64,000 nt of DNA, from assembly GCA_905200545.1 (NCBI GenBank), contig CAJKKQ010000004.1:1-64000 (forward strand), in the 5' to 3' direction. A program made the translations under genes and the position numbers. A model generated the notes under the pieces. That model worked only from the letters and a program-made list of their open reading frames with translations, ran no database searches and was not told the DNA's origin. Source of the DNA: an uncultured Oscillibacter sp. (GTDB lineage Bacteria; Bacillota; Clostridia; Oscillospirales; Oscillospiraceae). Below, piece by piece: positions 33,980-42,580 of this stretch; positions within the stretch are counted from its first letter, which is position 1, and each line of letters starts with the position of its first letter.

Positions 33980-34024
33980 TACTTGACTTTATCAAGTATA
34001 GCCGTTATACTTGACCAAGTCAAG
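33980..34024 (+). promoter_or_regulatory. marR promoter with two operator-like palindromes
   Basis: TTGACT -35 (33983-33988), 17-bp spacer, TATACT -10 (34006-34011). TACTTGA-ctttA-TCAAGTA (33980-33998) covers the -35 and CTTGAC-caa-GTCAAG (34010-34024) follows the -10. This is a typical autoregulated MarR promoter layout. Confidence 0.78.
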
Positions 34025-34044
34025 AAAAAGGAGTTGACCGTTCC

Positions 34045-34482
34045 ATGTTCCAGACCCTGGCCTACTACGCCACCGTCTTCCACCGCAGCTTTACCGCCTA
34101 CACCTCCCGGCATCTCCAGGCCCTGGGGCTGAACTTCGGGTCGCTGTTTCCAGTGATCTACGTGGGCAAGCACCCGGGCTGCACCCAGGCCCAGCTCACT
34201 GCGGCCCTGGGGCTGGACTGGGGCTATTCCCAGCGCACCGTCACCCGGCTGGTAGAGGAGGGCTTCCTCACCCGGGAGAAGTCCGGCCGTGCCTACCATC
34301 TGGATCTGAGCCCCAAAGGGCAGCAGGCCTTTCAGGTGAGCCACCAGGTGTTCTTCGACTGGGATGAAGCCGCCCTGGCCCCTCTGGATCAGAAGGAGCG
34401 GGAACAGCTCTTTGCCCTCTTGGCAAAAGTCTCTGGGAAAGAAGCGGATTCCACATGTACGAAACCATTTGCAGCCCCCTGA
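34045..34482 (+). CDS. MarR-family transcriptional regulator
   Basis: A 145-residue regulator with a winged helix at about 38-100 (GCTQAQLTAALGLDWGYSQRTVTRLVEEGFLTREKSGRAYHLDLSPKG) and terminal dimerisation helices. AAAGGAG precedes the ATG. It overlaps the downstream flavin oxidoreductase by 28 nt and its own promoter carries two palindromes, so it probably represses this three-gene operon and releases it on binding a reactive or phenolic compound. Confidence 0.92.
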   Translation: MFQTLAYYATVFHRSFTAYTSRHLQALGLNFGSLFPVIYVGKHPGCTQAQLTAALGLDWGYSQRTVTRLVEEGFLTREKSGRAYHLDLSPKGQQAFQVSHQVFFDWDEAALAPLDQKEREQLFALLAKVSGKEADSTCTKPFAAP

Positions 34483-35567
34483 ACTACGGCGGGCTGACCC
34501 TAAAGAACCGGATCGTCTTTGCCCCCACCTCCCTGGGCCTTCCCCAGGAGGAGCTGGTGGAGCGGATGAAGAAGATCGCCGCCGGAGGCTGCGCCATGAT
34601 CATCATCGGTGACGTACCGGTGCTGCCCCATGGCTTCGGCCCCTCCCTGTACACCAAGAAGGGCTTTGCCTTCTACAAATCTCTGGCAGACGCCGTCCAT
34701 CCCTACGGGTGCAAATTGTGCGCCCAGCTCCACCAGTCCGACTCCAATCTCAAGGGAATGATCCGGTACATCCCCGGCGTGCTCACCAAGCGTATCTCCA
34801 TGGAGGAACTGCGGCCCCTCTTGAACCAGCAGGTGGGGCCCTATATCACCGGCCTGCCGGAGAAAAAGGTGGCGGAGATCACTGACGCCTTCGGCAAGGC
34901 AGCAGAGTTGGCCACGCAGGCGGGCTTTGACATGGTGCAGGTCCACGGGGACCGGATGTGCGGCAGCTTCAGCTCCGCCCTCTTCAACCACCGCACCGAC
35001 CGCTACGGCGGCAGTCCGGAAAACCGGGCCCGCTTCGCCGTGGAGGCGGTGTCCGCCATCCGCCGCCGCCTGCCCCACGTGCCCATCGACTACAAGCTGG
35101 CAGTGCGCCAGGAGGATCCCCACTACGGCAACGCCGGTGTGCTGGAGGATGAGCTGCCCATCTTTGTCCCCTTGCTGGAGCAGGCGGGAGTCACCAGCTT
35201 CCACGTAACCCTAGCCAACCACGGGGAGCTCACCGACACCATCCCCCCCAAAAGCCATCCGGAGTTCGGGGCGGAGGGCTGCTTTTTGAAATTCTGCGAT
35301 CAGGTGCGCCGGCTCACCCGGCTGCCCATCTGCGGTGTGGGCGGGCTCACCGACCCCGATTTTGTGGAGGCACAGCTGGAAAGCGGACGGATCGACTGTG
35401 CCGCCATGAGCCGCCAGCTCACCGCCGACCCGGAGTGGCCCAACAAGGTCTGCTCCGGCCATCCGGAAACCATCCACCGCTGTGTCCGCTGCAACAAGGA
35501 GTGCCTGGGAGGCATGATGGCCCACCGGGGCGTCCACTGTATCTATGAAAGGAAGGAAACCAAATGA
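34455..35567 (+). CDS. NADH:flavin oxidoreductase, Old Yellow Enzyme family with Fe-S motif
   Basis: A 370-residue FMN enzyme with a TIM barrel: PLNYGGLTLKNRIVFAPT, HQSD substrate-site region, SSALFNHRTDRYGGSPENRARF and GVGGLTDPDFVEAQ. The C-terminus has CVRCNKEC and a further Cys 11 residues on, a CX2CX3CX11C pattern like the 4Fe-4S site of 2,4-dienoyl-CoA reductase and bile-acid reductases, but the extra NAD(P)H domain of those enzymes is absent. Electrons may instead come from the flavodoxin next door. Substrate unknown; an alpha,beta-unsaturated carbonyl compound is likely. Confidence 0.9.
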   Translation: MYETICSPLNYGGLTLKNRIVFAPTSLGLPQEELVERMKKIAAGGCAMIIIGDVPVLPHGFGPSLYTKKGFAFYKSLADAVHPYGCKLCAQLHQSDSNLKGMIRYIPGVLTKRISMEELRPLLNQQVGPYITGLPEKKVAEITDAFGKAAELATQAGFDMVQVHGDRMCGSFSSALFNHRTDRYGGSPENRARFAVEAVSAIRRRLPHVPIDYKLAVRQEDPHYGNAGVLEDELPIFVPLLEQAGVTSFHVTLANHGELTDTIPPKSHPEFGAEGCFLKFCDQVRRLTRLPICGVGGLTDPDFVEAQLESGRIDCAAMSRQLTADPEWPNKVCSGHPETIHRCVRCNKECLGGMMAHRGVHCIYERKETK

Positions 35568-36046
35568 GCTACGCCATCGTTTACAGCAGCCGCACCGGCA
35601 ACACCGCCATGCTGGCCCGGGCCGTCCGGGAGGCCCTGCCTCAGGAGGATTGCCGCTACTTCGGCACCCCGGCTCCCCAGGCTCTGGCCGCCGACACGGT
35701 CTATGTGGGATTCTGGACGGACAAGGGCACCTGCGACGAGCCCACCGCCCGCTTTCTGCAGAGCCTGACGGATCAGAAGGTGTTCCTCTTCGGCACCGCC
35801 GGGTTTGGAGGCGCCCCCGCCTACTTCCAGCAGATCCTGGACCGGGTGAAGGCCAACCTGGCCCCCGGAGTCCAGGTGACCGGCACCTACATGTGCCAGG
35901 GCAAGATGCCCCAGGCGGTGCGGGACCGCTATGCGGCCATGGAGGAGAGCCCCCGGCGCACCGCCATGCTGGAAAATTTTGACCAGGCCCTCAGCCACCC
36001 GGACCAGGAGGATCTTGCCCGTCTCCAGGCGGCTGTGGGGGAATAA
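35564..36046 (+). CDS. Flavodoxin family protein
   Basis: A 160-residue FMN-binding electron carrier. The phosphate loop SSRTGNTAMLA opens the protein, and the later loops GFWTDKGTCDEP and GTAGFGGAPAYF fit the FMN isoalloxazine sites. It overlaps the oxidoreductase stop by ATGA and ends the marR operon, which suggests it delivers electrons to that enzyme. Confidence 0.9.
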   Translation: MSYAIVYSSRTGNTAMLARAVREALPQEDCRYFGTPAPQALAADTVYVGFWTDKGTCDEPTARFLQSLTDQKVFLFGTAGFGGAPAYFQQILDRVKANLAPGVQVTGTYMCQGKMPQAVRDRYAAMEESPRRTAMLENFDQALSHPDQEDLARLQAAVGE

Positions 36047-36067
36047 CGGTTCCCCTGGCGACACCGC

Positions 36068-36110
36068 AAAGCCCGGCGAAGCGCACAAGGCGCTCCGCCG
36101 GGCTTTTTTC
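36068..36110 (+). terminator. Terminator of the marR operon
   Basis: AAGCCCGGCG...CGCCGGGCTT stem with an inner AGCGC/GCGCT pairing, followed by TTTTTT. Confidence 0.85.
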
Positions 36111-36123
36111 ACGGGTGATGGTT

Positions 36124-37938
36124 TCAGTTTTCTTCCCGGTTCAGGATCTCCATAAACTCGCTGCCGGTAATGGTCTCCTTTTCATAGAGGTAGCGGGAGA
36201 TCTCGTCCAGCTTTTTCCGGTCGTCGGCCAAGATCTTGGCGGCCTTTTCATGCTGCTTGCGGACGATCTCCACCACCTGGCGGTCGATCTCCGCCTGGGT
36301 CTGGGCGGAGCAGGACAGGGAGCTGTCTCCGCCCAGGTACTGGTTGGTGGTGGTCTCCATGGCCACCATGTCGAAGTCGGGGCTCATGCCGTAGCGGGTG
36401 ACCATGGCCCGGGCCAGCTTGGTGGCCTGCTCGATGTCGTTGGAGGCGCCGGTGGAGGCGGTGCCGAACACCAGTTCCTCTGCCGCCCGGCCGCCGGTGT
36501 AGGTGGCGATCTTGTTGAGGAGCTCCTCCTTGGTCATCAGGTAGTGGTTCCCCTCCTCCACCTGCATGGTGTAGCCCAGGGCGCCGGAGGTGCGGGGGAT
36601 GATGGTGATCTTCTGCACCGGGGCGGAGTGGTTCTGCCGGGCAGCCACCAGGGCGTGGCCCACCTCGTGATAGGCCACCGTCCACTTCTCTTGATCCGTG
36701 AGGATGGCATTCTTCTTCTGATAGCCGGCGATGACCACCTCAATACTCTCCTCCAGGTCCGCCTGGGTGGCATATCTGCGGCCGTCCCGCACGGCCCGCA
36801 GAGCCGCCTCGTTGACGATGTTAGCAAGCTCCGCGCCGGAGGCGCCGGAGGCCATCCGGGCGATCTGTTGGAAATCCACATCCTCCGCCACCTTGATCTT
36901 TTTGGCATGGACCTTCAAAATCTCCTCCCGGCCCTGGAGGTCCGGCAGCTCCACGGGGACCCGTCGGTCGAACCGGCCGGGACGGGTCAGGGCTGGGTCC
37001 AGGGACTCCGGGCGGTTGGTGGCCGCCAGAATGATGACTCCGGTGTTGCCCTCGAAGCCGTCCATCTCCGTGAGCAGCTGGTTGAGGGTCTGCTCCCGCT
37101 CGTCGTTGCCGCCCATCTGGCCATCACGCTTTTTGCCGATGGCGTCGATCTCATCGATGAACACGATACAGGGAGCCTTCTCCTTGGCCTGGCGGAACAG
37201 GTCCCGCACTTTGGAGGCGCCCATGCCCACGAACATCTCCACAAATTCCGAGCCGGACATGGAGAAGAAGGGAACGTTGGCCTCGCCGGCCACGGCCTTG
37301 GCCAGCATGGTCTTGCCGGTGCCCGGAGGGCCCACCAGCAGCACGCCCTTGGGCATGGAGGCGCCGATCTCCTGATACTTGGCGGGGTTGTGGAGGTAGT
37401 CCACAATTTCTGCCAGGTTCTCCTTGGCCTCGTCCTCACCGGCCACGTCGGAGAACTTGATGCCCTCGGAGGACTTCACGTAGATCTTGGCGTTGGACTT
37501 GCCGAAGGACAGTGCGTTGGGCCCGCCCATCCGGTCCATCATCTTCCGGGACATGAACTGGCCCAGGGCGATGAAGATCACAATGGGGATCACCCAGCTG
37601 AGAATGTCTCCCAGCAGAGACGTCTGCTCCACCTCCACGCCGTTGGTGGAGACACCGGCATCCAGCAGCCGCTGGGTGAGGTCGTCGTCGGGGACCATGG
37701 CGGTCTTATAGACTTTTTGGTCCTGGTCGGAGAAGAGAATGCGGTTCTCCTGCTGCTGGATCTCCGCCGCATCCACCTTTCCATCCTCCACCATGGAGAT
37801 AAAGGTATTGTAGTCCACCGTCTGAATCCGGGACTGGGCCAGCCAGGGCATGGCCAGGAACTGAAACAGCAGCAGACAGATCATGGCGATAAAATAGTAG
37901 TATAATAGGGGTTTTTTCGGTGTTTTGACCTCTTTCAT
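36124..37938 (-). CDS. ftsH: ATP-dependent zinc metalloprotease FtsH
   Basis: A 604-residue membrane protease that degrades misfolded membrane proteins and regulators. TM1 about 12-33 and TM2 about 112-128 flank a small external domain; the AAA domain has Walker A GPPGTGKT (203-210), Walker [13 protein letters not shown] and SRH ATNRP...RPGRFDR; the zinc site is H424-E-V-G-H428. The tail ends soon after the protease domain. Its start overlaps the unknown upstream gene by 4 nt. Confidence 0.97.
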   Translation of the reverse strand: MKEVKTPKKPLLYYYFIAMICLLLFQFLAMPWLAQSRIQTVDYNTFISMVEDGKVDAAEIQQQENRILFSDQDQKVYKTAMVPDDDLTQRLLDAGVSTNGVEVEQTSLLGDILSWVIPIVIFIALGQFMSRKMMDRMGGPNALSFGKSNAKIYVKSSEGIKFSDVAGEDEAKENLAEIVDYLHNPAKYQEIGASMPKGVLLVGPPGTGKTMLAKAVAGEANVPFFSMSGSEFVEMFVGMGASKVRDLFRQAKEKAPCIVFIDEIDAIGKKRDGQMGGNDEREQTLNQLLTEMDGFEGNTGVIILAATNRPESLDPALTRPGRFDRRVPVELPDLQGREEILKVHAKKIKVAEDVDFQQIARMASGASGAELANIVNEAALRAVRDGRRYATQADLEESIEVVIAGYQKKNAILTDQEKWTVAYHEVGHALVAARQNHSAPVQKITIIPRTSGALGYTMQVEEGNHYLMTKEELLNKIATYTGGRAAEELVFGTASTGASNDIEQATKLARAMVTRYGMSPDFDMVAMETTTNQYLGGDSSLSCSAQTQAEIDRQVVEIVRKQHEKAAKILADDRKKLDEISRYLYEKETITGSEFMEILNREEN

Positions 37939-38390
37939 TGGGGTGATTCCTCCTTGTGTGTTTCCCGGTCTTGTCCCTGCTGCCGGGCCTCCCCGGCTGC
38001 CGACAGCACCGCCAGCATGGCCCGGCGCACCGCCTGCCGGGCGAAATCCACGGCGTACTCCGCGTAGAGCATCCGGGCCTCCGTGCGGTCCTCTCCCGGC
38101 GTGGTGCCCTCGCTGTGCAGATCCGCCGGCAAGGTTTCCTCCAGCAGGGCCTGCACTGTGCGGTCATAGGTGCGCTGGGCCTGGGCCAGACGGCGCATGG
38201 CCGGAGAGCGGCTGGACCGGATGGCCTCCTCCAGTCCGCAGCTCGCCTCACGGTAGGCCCGCCAGACCCGGCGCATCTGGAGGTCGATATCCGCCTCCTC
38301 CAGATCCCGGCACGCCCGCAGGCAGTCCTCCAGGGTCTGATAGTCCTGCTCCAGCTGGCAGATCTTCACCAAAAACGGACTTTGCTCCAT
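37935..38390 (-). CDS. Unknown helical protein upstream of ftsH
   Basis: I do not recognise this 151-residue protein. It is predicted helical throughout, with heptad-like stretches (LVKICQLEQDYQTLEDCLRACRD; EEADIDLQMRRVWRAYREA), no signal peptide or membrane segment, and a charged C-terminus. The ATG at 38390 (MEQSPF) follows GTGGAGG by 7 nt; an ATG 5 codons earlier overlaps that site. It overlaps ftsH by ATGA, so a role linked to FtsH, such as adaptor or regulator, is conceivable but unsupported. Confidence 0.75.
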   Translation of the reverse strand: MEQSPFLVKICQLEQDYQTLEDCLRACRDLEEADIDLQMRRVWRAYREASCGLEEAIRSSRSPAMRRLAQAQRTYDRTVQALLEETLPADLHSEGTTPGEDRTEARMLYAEYAVDFARQAVRRAMLAVLSAAGEARQQGQDRETHKEESPQ

Positions 38391-38474
38391 CGTTGCTTCC
38401 TCCACAAAGCCTTTTTGAGATGCTCTGATGATAGCGTTTTTTTCTCAAAAGCGCCATTTGCACTTTGGCCCATG

Positions 38475-38528
38475 TGTATAGACAGATCCCCCCGGATGTC
38501 AAGAATTTTGACACCCGGGGGGATCTGT
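38475..38528 (-). promoter_or_regulatory. Promoter within a 22-bp inverted repeat before the unknown-ftsH operon
   Basis: On the minus strand a perfect TTGACA -35 (38502-38497), 16-bp spacer and TATACA -10 (38480-38475). The -35 and spacer form the right arm of an inverted repeat, GACAGATCCCCCCGG...TGTCAA and its complement, with one mismatch and a 5-nt loop (38481-38528). It may also terminate the tetR transcript, although no U tract follows. Confidence 0.65.
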
Positions 38529-38537
38529 CCAAAGCGT

Positions 38538-39065
38538 TCAAATGAGATTTCCGGAGAGCAGCTGGGATAGCTGCCGGGAGAGCTGCTCCACATTCAAGTC
38601 CCGGTTTTTGCAGTTTTCAAACAGCACCCCGGCGATGCCGTAGGCGCAGAAATTCAGCGCCACCTCCAGATCCTGATGGTTGACGGCCAGATCCGGCCGC
38701 TTGGCGCTCAGCAGTCGGCGCATATTGGAGCGCAGAGCCTCCACGAAGACGCGCTCGATCTGGGCCCGGCGCTGGGAGTCCAGCAGCCGCAGCAGCAGCT
38801 CCCCGTGCTCCGCCGCCACGCTGACAAAGGCCTCGATGGCCTTCTCCGGTGTCTCGGCCCGGAGGCTGGTCTGGAGGGTGCTCTCCACCATCTGGCGGAT
38901 GCTCCATTCCATCACCTCCAGAATGTCCTGAAAATGATAGTAAAAAGCCTGCCGGGAGATGCCGCACTGCTCCACCAGATCCTTGACGGTGATCTTGTCG
39001 ATGGGTTTTTTCCGGGCCATCTGCCCAAAGGCAGTGGCGATCACAACTTTCATATCAACGGGCAT
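38538..39065 (-). CDS. TetR/AcrR-family regulator
   Basis: A 175-residue regulator with the TetR helix-turn-helix at about 22-50 (KKPIDKITVKDLVEQCGISRQAFYYHFQDILEVMEW) and a ligand-binding C-terminal domain. The ATG at 39065 (MPVDMKV) has GGAGG 6 nt upstream; earlier in-frame starts lack a site. It is divergent from the Gld-like ABC operon and is the likely local regulator. TGCTG...CAGCA near 39224-39240 is a weak operator candidate. Confidence 0.88.
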   Translation of the reverse strand: MPVDMKVVIATAFGQMARKKPIDKITVKDLVEQCGISRQAFYYHFQDILEVMEWSIRQMVESTLQTSLRAETPEKAIEAFVSVAAEHGELLLRLLDSQRRAQIERVFVEALRSNMRRLLSAKRPDLAVNHQDLEVALNFCAYGIAGVLFENCKNRDLNVEQLSRQLSQLLSGNLI

Positions 39066-39255
39066 CCCATTCCTCCATCCTGCAGCCGCCTGGTTTTGGT
39101 TCATTGTACCACGTCTCAAGCCGCCTGTCCACGGGGATGCGGACCCATCCAAAAGCCCTTCATTTTTTGCCGGGGCTTTCAGCATCATTTCAGACTGCAC
39201 TGTTACAATCCTTTCCAAATGAGTGCTGACACGCACAGCAGCGAGGAGGTCAACC

Positions 39256-40263
39256 ATGATAACGGTGCAACACTTAACCAAGCGTTATGGTGATTTCACA
39301 GCCGTCCGCGATCTCTCCTTTGAGATTGGGGAAGGCCATGTGTACGGGTTCCTGGGCCCCAACGGCGCGGGAAAATCCACCACCATGAACATCATGACCG
39401 GCTGTCTTTCCGCCACCGAGGGCCACGTGCGGATCGACGGCCACGATATTTTCGAAGAGCCGGAAAAGGCCAAAAAGCTCATGGGCTACCTGCCCGAGCA
39501 GCCGCCCCTCTACATGAACGAGACGCCCGCCGAGTACCTGCGCTTCGTGGGAGAGGCCAAGGGCCTGCGGGGCGCGGAGCTCACCGGCCAGATCGCCCAG
39601 GTGATCCGCCAGACCAAGCTGGAGGACGTACAAAACCGCAGCATCTCCGCCCTGTCCAAGGGTTATAAGCAGCGGGTAGGCATTGCCCAGGCCCTGCTGG
39701 GAAATCCCAGGGTCATCATTCTCGATGAGCCCACCGTAGGCCTGGATCCCATCCAGATCATCGAGATCCGGGACCTGATCCGGGAACTGGGAAAGACCCA
39801 CACGGTGATCTTCAGCTCCCACATTCTCTCGGAGGTGCAGACCATCTGTGAGAAGATCCTCATCATCTCCAAGGGACAGCTGGTAGCCTTCGACACCCCG
39901 GAGAACCTGGAACACCAGCTCCTCTCCCCCAATGAGATCACCCTCACCACCGACGCCACGGTGGAGGAGACTAAGGAGATCCTCTCCCGGATCGCCCATC
40001 TCACCGAGATCCAGGTGACGGTGGAGGAATCCGGTCTTGTGACAGCCCACATCAAAACGGATCTGGAGGACATCTACGCCGTGTCCCGAACGCTGTTCTT
40101 CGCCTTTGCGGAACAGCACAAGCCCCTTTTGGAGATGTCGCTGAAGAAAGCCAATCTGGAGGACATCTTCCTGGAGCTGACGGAAAAGAACGAGGAAGCC
40201 CCCGCCGCCCCGGAAGGCGCGGCAGCAGCGGAGGCTCCGGAAAGTGAGGAGAGGGCGCAATGA
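39256..40263 (+). CDS. ABC transporter ATP-binding protein (GldA-like)
   Basis: A 335-residue ATPase: Walker A GPNGAGKST, signature LSKGYKQRVGIA, Walker B VIILDEPTVGLDP and switch His in FSSHILSEV. A C-terminal extension of about 100 residues ends in an Ala/Pro-rich tail, as in ABC-2 type drug and Gld-like exporters. GGAGG precedes the ATG. It overlaps the permease by 4 nt and begins a four-gene operon. Confidence 0.95.
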   Translation: MITVQHLTKRYGDFTAVRDLSFEIGEGHVYGFLGPNGAGKSTTMNIMTGCLSATEGHVRIDGHDIFEEPEKAKKLMGYLPEQPPLYMNETPAEYLRFVGEAKGLRGAELTGQIAQVIRQTKLEDVQNRSISALSKGYKQRVGIAQALLGNPRVIILDEPTVGLDPIQIIEIRDLIRELGKTHTVIFSSHILSEVQTICEKILIISKGQLVAFDTPENLEHQLLSPNEITLTTDATVEETKEILSRIAHLTEIQVTVEESGLVTAHIKTDLEDIYAVSRTLFFAFAEQHKPLLEMSLKKANLEDIFLELTEKNEEAPAAPEGAAAAEAPESEERAQ

Positions 40264-41123
40264 CTGCGGTTTTGAAACATGAACTGAGAAATTACTTCCA
40301 CTCCCTGACGGCGTATGTCTTCGGGGCGTTTTTGCTGGCCTTTGTGGGCATCGGCGCGGTACTCTACAACATTCAGGCAGCGGTCAGCAGCTTTGAGCTG
40401 GTGCTGAACTTCAGCAGTCTGATCTTCGTGGTGATCGTGCCCATTTTGACCATGCGGGTCATCGCCGAGGAGCGCAGGCAGAAAACCGACCAGCTGCTCT
40501 ACTCCCTGCCCATCACCACCACCCAGGTGATTCTGGGCAAGTACCTGGCGCTGCTGGTGCTCTATCTCATTCCCCTGGCCATCATTTCCCTTTATCCCCT
40601 GGTCTTCGCCCAGTTCGGAGACGTGTACCTGCTGACCTCCTACGGCTCCATCCTGGCCTTCTTCATCATGGGCGCCGCCCTCATCGCCCTGGGGACCTTC
40701 ATCTCCTCCCTGACGGACAACCAGGGCCTGGCGGCAGGCATCGGCATCGCCGTGATTTTGCTGAACTATTACAGCGTCAGCCTCTCCGAGTACGTCTCCT
40801 CCACCGCCATGGGCTCCGCGGTGGCCCTCATCGTGCTGATCCTGGCCCTGGGCCTGGTGATCCGCTATGTGACGGGCAACGGAAACCTTGCCTATTGGGT
40901 CAGCTTCGTGCTGGTCTTCGCCACCGTGGCGGTCTACCTGCTGGACAACACGGTGCTGGAGGGACTGCTGCCCCAGATCATGAAGACCCTGTCTCTTTTT
41001 GAGCGGTTTACGGGATTCGTCAACGGTGTGTTCGACATGACCGCCATCGTGTACTACGGTTCCGTAATCGTCTTCTTCCTGTTTCTATCGGTGCAGTCCC
41101 TGGAGAAGAGGAGGTATAACTGA
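40260..41123 (+). CDS. ABC-2 type permease (GldF-like)
   Basis: A 287-residue membrane protein with six helices; the N-terminus (VLKHELRNYFHSLTAYVFGAFLL) and the EERRQKTDQLLYSLPITTTQVILGKYLALLVLY loop are characteristic of ABC-2/GldF permeases. It should form the channel with the upstream ATPase. Its stop overlaps the next start. Confidence 0.92.
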   Translation: MTAVLKHELRNYFHSLTAYVFGAFLLAFVGIGAVLYNIQAAVSSFELVLNFSSLIFVVIVPILTMRVIAEERRQKTDQLLYSLPITTTQVILGKYLALLVLYLIPLAIISLYPLVFAQFGDVYLLTSYGSILAFFIMGAALIALGTFISSLTDNQGLAAGIGIAVILLNYYSVSLSEYVSSTAMGSAVALIVLILALGLVIRYVTGNGNLAYWVSFVLVFATVAVYLLDNTVLEGLLPQIMKTLSLFERFTGFVNGVFDMTAIVYYGSVIVFFLFLSVQSLEKRRYN

Positions 41124-42580
41124 TGAAAGACCTGAAACTCCCCCGCCGCTCCGGCGGGGTCAAGCAAAACCGCATCGCCTTCCAGGGCGGTTCTTACTCC
41201 CTGATGATGACGGCGGTGGTTCTGGCTCTTTTGGTGGTGGTGAACATTCTGGTCTCGGCGCTGCCCACCAACCTCACCAAGTACGACATCAGCGTCTCCA
41301 AGCTCTACTCCATCACCAGCAACACCAAGGTGGTGGTCAACGCCCTGCAGGACGACGTCACCATCTACTGGATCGTCCAGTCCGGCGAGGAGGACGACGT
41401 CATCGAAAACCTGCTGAGCAAGTACGAGAGCCTCTCCGACCATATTACGGTGGAGAAAAAGAACCCTGACATCTACCCCACCTTTGCCCAGCAGTACACC
41501 GACGAAACGGTGGCAAACAACAGCCTGGTGGTGGAGTGCGGCGACCGCTACCGCTACATTGCCTACGATGACATCTACCTCTCCCAGGCAGACCTCACCA
41601 CCTACTCCTACAACACCTCCTTCGACGGCGAGGGCGCCATCACCTCCGCCATCGACTACGTGGTCAACGCAGACCAGCCCCAGGTCTACGTGCTGGAGGG
41701 CCACGGCGAGGCGGATCTGCCCTCCACCTTCTCCGACCAGGTGGAAAAGGAGAACATGGAGCTTCAGACCTTCTCCCTGCTGACGGTAGACGCCGTCCCG
41801 GAGGACGCCGACTGCGTGGTGATCTACGCCCCCACCAGCGATATCTCCACGGAGGAGAAGGATATGCTCTCGGACTACGTCTCCGGCGGCGGCAAGCTGC
41901 TGGTGATGGCGGGCCCCGTGGAGGAGGGCAGCCTGGAAAACCTCTACAGCCTCCTTGCCGACTACGGCGTCACCGCCAATGAGGGCATCGTGGTGGAGGG
42001 CGACCGGGAACACTACGCCTTCCAGGCTCCCTTTGCTCTGATGCCGGACATGAACAGCAGTGACATTACGGACTCGCTGATGGAGGAACACTACTTCCCC
42101 ATCATGCCCCTCTCCCTGGGCCTGACGGTGGGCGAGGCGCCCTCCGGCGCCACGGTGACGAGCCTGCTCACCACTTCCGACACCGCTTTCAGCAAGGTGG
42201 CGGGATATGAGATGTCCACCTACGAAAAGGAGGACGGGGACATCGACGGTCCCTTCTCCCTGGCGGTCTCCGTGGATGTTTCCGACAGCGGCGGCCGGAT
42301 GGTGTGGTTTGCCTCCTCCAGCTTTCTGGACGACACCTACAACGCCTATTCCTCCGGCGCCAACGTGAATTTGGGCATGAACGCCCTGTCCTCCCTGATC
42401 GGCGAGAGCGAGGCCATGGCCATCCGCAGCAAGTCCCTCAACTACAATTACCTGACCATCAGCGACTCCACCTCCTCTCTTCTGAAGGTGATGATGATCG
42501 GCGTGTTCCCGCTGGTGTATCTTGGCATCGGCATCGGCGTGGTAATCAGAAGAAGGAGGCTTCAGAATGAACCGGTATAA
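41123..42580 (+). CDS. GldG-like ABC system membrane protein
   Basis: A 485-residue protein anchored by an N-terminal helix (about 28-48) and a C-terminal helix (about 455-475). The large outside part has the DUF4350/GldG layout: NVLVSALP-TKYDISVSKLYSITSNTKVVVNAL, IEKK-like NPDIYPTFAQQY, and the conserved VYVLEGHGEADLP. In Bacteroidetes GldG works in gliding and secretion; in Firmicutes the same genes occur without gliding and the cargo is unknown. Confidence 0.88.
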   Translation: MKDLKLPRRSGGVKQNRIAFQGGSYSLMMTAVVLALLVVVNILVSALPTNLTKYDISVSKLYSITSNTKVVVNALQDDVTIYWIVQSGEEDDVIENLLSKYESLSDHITVEKKNPDIYPTFAQQYTDETVANNSLVVECGDRYRYIAYDDIYLSQADLTTYSYNTSFDGEGAITSAIDYVVNADQPQVYVLEGHGEADLPSTFSDQVEKENMELQTFSLLTVDAVPEDADCVVIYAPTSDISTEEKDMLSDYVSGGGKLLVMAGPVEEGSLENLYSLLADYGVTANEGIVVEGDREHYAFQAPFALMPDMNSSDITDSLMEEHYFPIMPLSLGLTVGEAPSGATVTSLLTTSDTAFSKVAGYEMSTYEKEDGDIDGPFSLAVSVDVSDSGGRMVWFASSSFLDDTYNAYSSGANVNLGMNALSSLIGESEAMAIRSKSLNYNYLTISDSTSSLLKVMMIGVFPLVYLGIGIGVVIRRRRLQNEPV

